64,000 nucleotides of DNA, taken from positions 1,476,841 through 1,540,840 of the forward strand of contig NZ_JAMTCH010000003.1 in the NCBI RefSeq assembly GCF_024171735.1. Direction: 5' to 3'. The stretch is from Prauserella alba (GTDB lineage Bacteria; Actinomycetota; Actinomycetes; Mycobacteriales; Pseudonocardiaceae). The position numbers and the translations under genes are program-made. Each line of letters starts with the position of its first letter. Within the stretch, counting starts at the first letter, position 1. Shown here one piece after another: positions 1-7,400 of this stretch. A model generated the notes under the pieces. The model did no database searches and was not told where the DNA came from. It was given only the letters and a program-made list of their open reading frames with translations.

Positions 1-44
1 GGGCACAAGCCTGTACATCGTCGTACACCGGAGGAGAAGAACGC

Positions 45-806
45 ATGGACATCGCAGGATCGGTCGCACTGGTCACCGGCGGAGCGTCCGGTCTCGGACT
101 CGCCACCGTGCGCGAGCTGCACGGGCAGGGCGCGAAGATCGTGATCCTCGACCTGCCGTCGTCGGACGGCGAGACCGTCGCCCAGCAGCTGGGCGAGAAC
201 GTCGTGTTCGCCCCGGGCGACGTGACGAAGGAGGACGACGTCGCAGCAGCCGTCGACGCCGCCGCGAACCTCGGCCCGCTGCGGATCACGGTCAACTGCG
301 CGGGGATCGGCAACGCGGTCAAGACCGTGTCGAAGAAGGGCGCGTTCCCGCTCGCCGACTTCACCAAGGTCGTGAACATCAACCTCATCGGCACGTTCAA
401 CGTCATCCGGCTCGCCGCCGAGCGTATGTCGCAGACCGAGGAGGTCGGCGAGGAGCGCGGCGTCATCGTCAACACCGCGTCGGTGGCCGCCTACGACGGC
501 CAGGTCGGCCAGGCCGCGTACTCGGCGTCGAAGGGCGGCATCGTCGGCATGACCCTGCCGATCGCCCGGGACCTGGCGAGCCTGAAGATCCGCGTGGTCA
601 CGATCGCGCCGGGCCTGTTCGAGACCCCACTGTTCGCGGGCCTGCCCGAGGACGCCGTCAAGTCGCTCGGCGAGCAGGTGCCGCACCCCTCACGGCTGGG
701 CGACCCGGCCGAGTACGGCTCGCTGGCGCGGCACATCGTCGAGAATCCGATGCTCAACGGGGAGACCATCCGGCTCGACGGCGCGATCCGCATGGCCCCG
801 CGCTGA
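45..806 (+). CDS. SDR family 3-hydroxyacyl-CoA dehydrogenase (HSD10-like)
   Basis: This 253-residue short-chain dehydrogenase most resembles type II 3-hydroxyacyl-CoA dehydrogenases, which oxidise 3-hydroxyacyl-CoA with NAD in beta-oxidation. The N-terminus has the Rossmann glycine motif (TGGASGLG), an NCAGIG motif follows, and the catalytic Ser146, Tyr159 and Lys163 are in place. The length matches the family. The ATG at 45 follows a strong GGAGGAG ribosome site. It converges on an acyl-CoA dehydrogenase across a strong hairpin, so the two are separate transcripts although their chemistry is compatible. The substrate is inferred from the family; other short-chain alcohols are possible. Confidence 0.9.
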   Translation: MDIAGSVALVTGGASGLGLATVRELHGQGAKIVILDLPSSDGETVAQQLGENVVFAPGDVTKEDDVAAAVDAAANLGPLRITVNCAGIGNAVKTVSKKGAFPLADFTKVVNINLIGTFNVIRLAAERMSQTEEVGEERGVIVNTASVAAYDGQVGQAAYSASKGGIVGMTLPIARDLASLKIRVVTIAPGLFETPLFAGLPEDAVKSLGEQVPHPSRLGDPAEYGSLARHIVENPMLNGETIRLDGAIRMAPR

Positions 807-823
807 CGGCATGCCCGCGACGT

Positions 824-861
824 CCGGGTCGGCGCCGCCCTGCGCGGCGGCGCCGACCCGG
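824..861. terminator. Bidirectional hairpin terminator
   Basis: Perfect 16-bp arms (824-839 and 846-861) flank a 6-base loop between two convergent genes. There is no T tract, as is common in high-GC actinomycetes. It probably ends transcription from both sides. Confidence 0.75.
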
Positions 862-872
862 GCCGCGGGCGG

Positions 873-2054
873 TCAGAGCCCGTCGCGGGCCACCAGCTGG
901 GAGACGATCACGTTCCGCTGGATCTCGTTCGTGCCCTCGCCGACGATCATCAACGGTGCGTCCCGGAAGTAGCGTTCGACGTCGAACTCGGTCGAATAGC
1001 CGTACCCACCGTGCACCCGCACCGCGTTCAGGGCGATCTCCATCGCCGTCTCGGAGCAGAACAGTTTGGCCATGCCGGCCTCCATGTCCGCGCGCTGTCC
1101 CGAGTCGTAGCGCCGCGCCGCGTGCAGCAGCAGCTGCCGCGCCGCGGTGAGCTTGGTGCCCATCTCCGCGAGGTGGTTGCCGACCGACTGGTGCTGCCAG
1201 ATCGGAACACCGAACGACTCACGTTCCTGCGCATAGCGGAGCGCGTCGTCGAACGCCGCGCGCGCGACGCCGGTGGCCCGGGCGGCGACCTGGATGCGGC
1301 CGACCTCGAGCCCCCGCATCATCTGCCCGAATCCCTTGCCTTCGACCCCGCCGAGCAGCGCATCGCAGGGCACCCGGCAGTCGTCGAACGTGAGCTCGCA
1401 GCTCTCGACGCCCTTGTACCCGAGTTTCGGCAGGTCACGGGAGACCGAGAAACCCGGTGTGTCCTTCTCCACCAGCAGCACGCTGATGCCGCGATGGGCC
1501 GGTTCGGCAGCCGGATCGGTCTTGCACAGCACGGCCACCAGCCCGGCGCGGCGGGCGTTGCTGATCCAGGTCTTCGCACCGTTGAGTACGTAACCGGCTG
1601 AGGAGTCCCCATTACCGTCGGCGGGTGCGGCGACCGTCCGCATCGCCTGCAGGTCCGACCCGCCGCCGGGCTCGGTGAGCGCCATCGTCGCGCGCAGCTC
1701 GCCGGTCGCCATCCGCGGCAGGTACCGCTGCTTCTGCTCCTCGGTGCCGTAGGCCGACAGCAGCTTCGCGACGACCGTGTGCCCGCCCATCGCACCGGCG
1801 AGGCTCATCCACCCACGGGCGAGCTCCTCGGTCACGAGCGCATAGCACGGCGCCGAGACCTGTACGTCCCCGTAGGGCTCCGGCACGGCCAGGCCGAAGA
1901 TCCCGAGCTGCTTCATCTGCTCGATGAGCGCCTCGGGGTAGGTGTTGTCGTGTTCCAGTTGCCGCACCACCGGACGCACGTCGCGATCGACGAAGTCACG
2001 CACGGTCTCCACAATGGCCTGTTCGGCCGTATCCAGGTCGGCTTCGGTCGTCAC
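873..2054 (-). CDS. Acyl-CoA dehydrogenase
   Basis: A 393-residue FAD-dependent acyl-CoA dehydrogenase, introducing the alpha-beta double bond of an acyl-CoA. All three family domains are present (N-terminal helices, beta domain with the ALTEPGGGSD FAD motif, C-terminal helices). The catalytic glutamate sits at the MCAD/SCAD position, Glu373 in GEGTNEIQR. The GTG start at 2054 is preceded by GAGGAA at suitable spacing. The MaoC-like dehydratase lies about 50 bp upstream on the same strand, so the two likely form an operon giving successive oxidation and hydration steps. Chain length and substrate cannot be told from sequence. Confidence 0.92.
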   Translation of the reverse strand: MTTEADLDTAEQAIVETVRDFVDRDVRPVVRQLEHDNTYPEALIEQMKQLGIFGLAVPEPYGDVQVSAPCYALVTEELARGWMSLAGAMGGHTVVAKLLSAYGTEEQKQRYLPRMATGELRATMALTEPGGGSDLQAMRTVAAPADGNGDSSAGYVLNGAKTWISNARRAGLVAVLCKTDPAAEPAHRGISVLLVEKDTPGFSVSRDLPKLGYKGVESCELTFDDCRVPCDALLGGVEGKGFGQMMRGLEVGRIQVAARATGVARAAFDDALRYAQERESFGVPIWQHQSVGNHLAEMGTKLTAARQLLLHAARRYDSGQRADMEAGMAKLFCSETAMEIALNAVRVHGGYGYSTEFDVERYFRDAPLMIVGEGTNEIQRNVIVSQLVARDGL

Positions 2055-2103
2055 TACCGGCTTCCTCTCCGAAGATGTCGTCTCGTTGCCCGGCGGTTGC
2101 CGG

Positions 2104-3063
2104 TCAGCCGCGGAACCGCACGTCCGCGGTCGCGTGCCGGTCGTCGGCGGCGCTCGCGACGGTCATGGCCGCCCCGCCGGTCTCGTCCGGGCCGCCGCGG
2201 ACGAGGATCGGCATGCCGCTGAAGACCGGGCGCCGCAGCCGGAACCGCACCTCGGTCACCGGCCGGGAATCGGCGCGCCCGACGGCCTCCAGCATCAGCA
2301 GCACGAGCAGCGGCCCGTGGACGACCAGCCCCGGATAGCCCTCGACGTTCCTGGCGTAGGGCGCGTCGTAGTGGATGCGGTGCGCGTTGGCCGTCAGCGC
2401 GCTGAACCGGAACAGCGCCACCTCCGAGGTGTCCGGGACCAGTCGCCACGGCTCCTCGGCGTCCGGCGGTGGATCGCCAGGCACGTCGAAGGTGCGCGGT
2501 CCCTCGTCGCCGGAGCGGTACACGTAGTCCAGCTCGTCGGTGACACACAGTTCGCCGTCCTGGTACCAGTCGCTCCGGACGGTCACGAACGCGAGCTGAC
2601 CGCTGCGGCCGTCCTTGACGGTGCATTCGGTCATCGACGACGTGCGTTCGACGGCGTTCCCGACGACGAGGGGGCGGGGAGACCGCACCCGCCCGCCCGC
2701 GAACATCCGCCTGCGGTCCGGGACGGGCGGCAGGAACGGCCCGGTGAGCGGATGCCCGTCCGGCCCGAGCCGGTGCTGCTCGGGCCAGTCGAGCAGGTGG
2801 AGCCAGTGCCACAGCGGGGGGAGCGGGTCGCCGGCTACCGCGGCCGCCGGCCGGTCGAACAGGGCCGACAACGCCGCCACGGGTTCCGCCGCGACGATCC
2901 CGGCGTCGCCGACCGGCGGCGGGTTCCAGCCGTCGAGGTGATCCCGCAGGTCCGCGGTGCCGTTCGGGTCCATGGTGGTGCCGGTCTTCGCGGTGCTGCC
3001 CGTCCCTGCGGCGCCGCCCGTCCCTGTAGCGCCGTGCGGCGTCGCCGTTCCGTTCGGATCCAT
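2104..3063 (-). CDS. MaoC/HTD2-like acyl-CoA hydratase (mesaconyl/itaconyl-CoA hydratase type)
   Basis: The 319-residue product looks like the double hot-dog hydratases annotated as mesaconyl-C4-CoA or itaconyl-CoA hydratase. A W-H-W-L-H-L-LDW stretch near residue 85 and the catalytic-type motif NAHRIHYD at 226-233 are visible. It should hydrate a 2-enoyl-type CoA ester. The chosen ATG at 3063 has AGGAG just upstream; a frame open to 3279 has no ribosome site. The first 37 residues are odd: MDPNGTA occurs twice (1-7 and 31-37), joined by a Gly/Thr/Ala-rich stretch, so ATG 2973 is an alternative start. It is likely cotranscribed with the acyl-CoA dehydrogenase. The exact substrate is unknown. 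Confidence 0.8.
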   Translation of the reverse strand: MDPNGTATPHGATGTGGAAGTGSTAKTGTTMDPNGTADLRDHLDGWNPPPVGDAGIVAAEPVAALSALFDRPAAAVAGDPLPPLWHWLHLLDWPEQHRLGPDGHPLTGPFLPPVPDRRRMFAGGRVRSPRPLVVGNAVERTSSMTECTVKDGRSGQLAFVTVRSDWYQDGELCVTDELDYVYRSGDEGPRTFDVPGDPPPDAEEPWRLVPDTSEVALFRFSALTANAHRIHYDAPYARNVEGYPGLVVHGPLLVLLMLEAVGRADSRPVTEVRFRLRRPVFSGMPILVRGGPDETGGAAMTVASAADDRHATADVRFRG

Positions 3064-3288
3064 GTCACTCCTGCTGATCGTGTCGACGGTTGCGGGCGGC
3101 CGGTGTGACCGGCGCAGGTGCGCCGACGCGGGTCCACGGCCGATCCGCACGCCGGTCGCGCGGCACCACCTCCCGCGGTCGGCGAACGGTCGACGCGGGC
3201 GGCACGGCGGGCGCTCGGCGCACCTCCGTTGCGCTGTGCCTGCTCCGTCGGCCTGTGTCCGTCGGCCGGCGCCTCCCACGGTGGGTGT

Positions 3289-3300
3289 ATTCTATAGAAT
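3289..3300. promoter_or_regulatory. Perfect palindrome, candidate GntR operator
   Basis: ATTCTATAGAAT is a perfect 12-bp palindrome in an otherwise very GC-rich 359-bp divergent gap between the hydratase start (3063) and the gntR start (3423). FCD-type GntR regulators bind short AT-rich palindromes of this kind. I infer it controls both directions. Nothing else stands out in the gap. Confidence 0.6.
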
Positions 3301-3422
3301 CCTGCCGCAGTGGTCGACCGTGTGGGACGCATCACCCGGTCCGCCACGGACTGCCGGCGCGGCGGGCAGCACCGTCCGCCGGCGCGGACGGAGGTGATCA
3401 CGGTCCCGCCTAGAATCGAACG

Positions 3423-4136
3423 GTGACCGACAACGCAGAAGCGGCGCTCCACGGCCGGGCGGTGCCTGCCCGGCCCGGCCCGTTCGGTGACAAGCAGCAG
3501 CTGAGCGAGCGCGTCGCCGCGTACGTGCGCGAGGGCATCATGGTCGGCGAGTTCCCGCCGGGGGAGTTCGTTCGCACCGAGCACCTCGCGGCGCAGCTCG
3601 GCGTCAGCCAGACGCCGGTCCGCGAGGCGCTCATGATCCTGCACAGTGAAGGCTCGGTGCGGTGGGAGCCGCGGCGTGGCTACCGCGTGGTGGCGCTCAC
3701 CGGCCGGGACGTACGCGACCTGTTCCAGGTACAGGCCTACATCGCCGGAGAACTGGCTGCCCGCGCCGCCGAGCACCTCGACGACGCCGAGATCGCCCGC
3801 CTGTGCTCGGTCCAGGACGAGCTCGCCGACGCCGAGCGGGCGGGCGACACCGACCTGGTCGACAGTCTGAACCACGAGATCCACCGGACGGTCAACAAGG
3901 CCTCGGGGTCGGCGCGGATGGCCTCGCTGCTGAACCTGACCGTCAACTACGTGCCGCTGCGGTTCTTCGGCACGATCGAAGGCTGGCCGTCGGCGTCGGC
4001 CCGGGACCACTCGGCGATCCTGGCGGCGCTGCGCGCCAGGGACCCGGAGGCCGCCCGCCGCGCGATGACGGGGCACATCGAGCACATCGGCGAACTGCTC
4101 GTCGCCCACCTGACCGGCCACGGCCTCCTGGCCTGA
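3423..4136 (+). CDS. GntR family transcriptional regulator (FCD subfamily)
   Basis: A 237-residue regulator with a winged helix-turn-helix near residues 25-92 (recognition part LGVSQTPVREAL at 59-70) and a C-terminal all-helical FCD effector domain. FCD regulators usually bind organic acids or acyl-CoA-related metabolites and repress a neighbouring catabolic operon. It is divergent from the hydratase/acyl-CoA dehydrogenase operon, with a perfect palindrome between them, so local control is likely. The GTG at 3423 was chosen because the preceding sequence is non-coding in character. The effector is unknown. Confidence 0.9.
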   Translation: MTDNAEAALHGRAVPARPGPFGDKQQLSERVAAYVREGIMVGEFPPGEFVRTEHLAAQLGVSQTPVREALMILHSEGSVRWEPRRGYRVVALTGRDVRDLFQVQAYIAGELAARAAEHLDDAEIARLCSVQDELADAERAGDTDLVDSLNHEIHRTVNKASGSARMASLLNLTVNYVPLRFFGTIEGWPSASARDHSAILAALRARDPEAARRAMTGHIEHIGELLVAHLTGHGLLA

Positions 4137-4487
4137 CCCGCACCGGCCTCCCGCGCGGCGGAATGCGGCCGGCCGTCGGCGCGTTCGGCGGCGGTGGCGG
4201 GCCGGTCGCGGCGGCGACCGTGATGGCTGCCCACGCTCGTACCGCCCGCGTCCCACCGCGTCGATTTTTGGTGGTTCTCTACAAACCGCCCCGGTGCGAC
4301 GTGGCGGCTGCGATCATTCCGGAGCCGGCGCCCGTCCGGGGAAGCTGTGGAAGCGCGGACGGACGTGTGCCGGGACCCGGTTCGCCCGTGTCCGCGCGCG
4401 TGTCGCGGACACTGCCGTCCGAACGCGAAGAACCCGAACGCGAAAGCCCGGAGTCACCGCCCGGGACGTGACAGCAGGTTGTGAGGT
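4137..4487. promoter_or_regulatory. 351-bp leader of the acyl-CoA carboxylase gene with two inverted repeats
   Basis: No gene is seen here. A locally AT-rich patch near 4264-4290 contains GGTGGTT (4270-4276) and AACCGCC (4284-4290), an inverted repeat with one mismatch. A second, perfect repeat has 9-bp arms GTGTCCGCG (4388-4396) and CGCGGACAC (4404-4412). Either may be an operator or an RNA hairpin before the carboxylase. Function is inferred only. Confidence 0.4.
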
Positions 4488-7400
4488 TTGCCCAGGTTGT
4501 TCACCCGCATCGCCATCGTCAACAGAGGTGAGGCCGCGATGCGGCTCATCCGTGCCGTGCGCGAACTCAACGCCGAGGACGGGGGTCGTCGCGAGACGAT
4601 CGCTTTCCACACCGACGTCGACCGCGGCGCCACGTTCGTGCGGGAAGCGGATCACGCCTGGGAACTGGGCAACGCCGCCGACCGGCCCTACCTGGACATG
4701 GCGGTGCTGGAGCGCGCGCTGACCGGTTCGGGAGCGGACGCGGCCTGGGTCGGCTGGGGTTTCGTGGCCGAGGACCCGGCGTTCGCGGAGCTGTGTGAAC
4801 GGCTCGGCGTGGCCTTCGTCGGCCCGTCCCCGGAGGCGATGCGCAAACTCGGCGACAAGATCGGCGCCAAGCTGATCGCCGAGGAGGTCGGCGTGCCCGT
4901 CGCGCCGTGGAGCCGTGGTCCGGTCGACGGGCTCGACGGCGCACTCGACGCCGCGGGCGGCATCGGCTACCCACTGATGCTGAAGGCGACCGCGGGCGGC
5001 GGCGGACGTGGCATCCGGGTGGTCGAGACCGCCGATGATCTGGCGGAAGCCTACGAACGGACCAGCGCCGAGGCCGAGCGTGCGTTCGGCAGCGGCGTGG
5101 TGTTCCTTGAGCGGCTCGTCACCGGGGCACGGCACGTCGAGGTGCAGGTGATCGCCGACGGCCAGGGCACGGCCTGGGCGCTCGGCGTGCGCGACTGCTC
5201 GGTGCAGCGCCGCAACCAGAAGGTGATCGAGGAGTCGGCGTCGGTGCGGCTCGATGCCGAGCAGGTGGCCGACCTCAAGGCCTCGGCCGAACGACTCGCA
5301 CTGGCCGTCGGATACCGCGGTGCGGCGACCGTCGAGTTCCTGTACCACCCCGGTGAGCGGCTGCTGGCGTTCCTCGAGGTCAACACCCGCCTGCAGGTCG
5401 AACACCCCATCACCGAGGCGACGACGTCGTTCGACCTGGTCAAGGCGCAACTGCACGTGGCCGAAGGCGGCGCGCTGACCGGCCCGCAGCCGCAGGAGGC
5501 CGGGCACGCCGTCGAGGCGCGGCTCAACGCCGAGGACCCCGACCGCGACTTCGCGCCGGCTCCCGGGCACATCTCCCTGCTGAATCTGCCGAGCGGTCCC
5601 GGGGTCCGCGTCGACACCGGCGTCGGTGCCGGCGACGACATCCCCGCCGACTTCGACTCGATGATCGCGAAGATCATCACCTACGGCCGCACCCGGGACG
5701 AGGCGCTCGCCCGGCTGCGCCGTGCCGTCCGGGACACGACCGTGCTCATCGACGGCGGTGCCACGAACAAGAGCTTCCTGCTCGACCTGCTGGACGCGCC
5801 CGAGGTGATCGACGGCAGCGCCGACACGGGCTGGATCGACCGGGTGCGCGCGGAGGGCAGGCTCGCGTCCCACCGACACTCGGGGGTCGCGCTGGCCGCG
5901 GCGGCCGTCGAGGCCTACGAGGAGGGCGAGCAGGCGGAGCGGCAGCGGCTGCTCGCCACGGCTCACGGTGGGCGGCCCCAGGTGCGGCACGACGGTGCCA
6001 CGGCGATCGACCTGAAGCTGCGGGGTGCGGGCTATCGCGTGACCATCGCGCGCACCGGGCCCCGGCGGTTCCGCGTCGAGATCGACGGGGCGGGCACGGC
6101 ACCGGCGTTCGACGTGACGCTCGAACGATTCGACGACCGCAGCGGCCAGGTCACCGTGCACGGCCACCGGTACCGGCTCGTGACCGGCACGCACGGGCCG
6201 GTGCACCTGGTCGAGGTCGACGGCGTGACCCACCGGGTCAGCCGCGACGAGGGCGGTGTGCTGCGTTCACCGGCCCCCGCTCTCGTCGTGGCCACACCGA
6301 TCGAGCCGGGCGACGAGGTCGAGGCGGGCGCGCCGGTGCTCGTGCTGGAGAGCATGAAGATGGAGACGGTGCTGCGGGCGCCGTTCCGCGGCAGGCTGGT
6401 GCAGCGCCCGGTGTCGGTCGGCAGCCAGGTCGAGGCCGGTGCGCCGCTGTTGCGGCTCGAACCGATGGCCGACGAGGACACCGCCGAGCCAGCCGAGACC
6501 GCCGAGTCCGTGCAGCGCGTGGATCTCGAGTTGCCCGCCGCGCCCCCGGAAGGAACCGCGACCGAGCAGGTCGGCCGTGGTCTGGACCGGTTGCACTGGC
6601 GGCTGCTCGGCTTCGACATCGGCCCCGACGAGGACGCCGGTGCGCCCGCCGGGTACCTGAAGGCCCGCGTCCAGCTGGCCGACGACGGAACCCGCCCGCT
6701 GGCCGAGGAGGCCGGGCTGCTGCGGGTGTTCGGGGACCTGTGCGAGCTGACGCGCAACCGGCCCGCCGCGGGCGGGCAGCCCGAGCAGGACGACGCCGAG
6801 GCGAATGTCCATAGTGCACGCGAGTACTTCCACACGTACCTGCAGAGCCTCGACACCGAGCGTGCCGGGCTGTCCGAGGGGTTCCTGGCCAAGCTGACCC
6901 GCGTGCTCGGGCACTACGGCGTCGCCGAACTCGACCGCACCCCGGAGCTGGAAGAGGCGGTCTTCCGGATCTTCCTGGCGCAGCAGCGCGGCGCGGCCGA
7001 CGCCGCCGTCGTGACGGCGGTGCTGCAGCAGTGGCTGACCGAACCGGCTCCGCCGGAGTCCGTGCGGCTGACCGTCGGGGAGGCGCTTGAGCACCTCGTC
7101 GTGGCGACCCAGCTGCGGTTCCCGGTGGTCACGGACCTGGCGCGGAGCCTGGTGTTCCGGTGGTTCGGCCAGCCCATGTACCGGCGCAACCGGGCCGAGA
7201 GCTACACCGCGGTGCGCAAGCACCTGCGGCATCTCGACGCGCAACCGGACGCGGCCGACCGGGAGGAACGCATCGCCGCCATGGTCGCGACGCCGGAACC
7301 GCTCGTCCGGGTGCTCGCCCAGCGCATGGTGCGTCCCGGCACCGATCAGCGGCCGATGCTCGAGGTGCTCGCCCGGCGGTACTACGGTTCCCGGCGGCTG

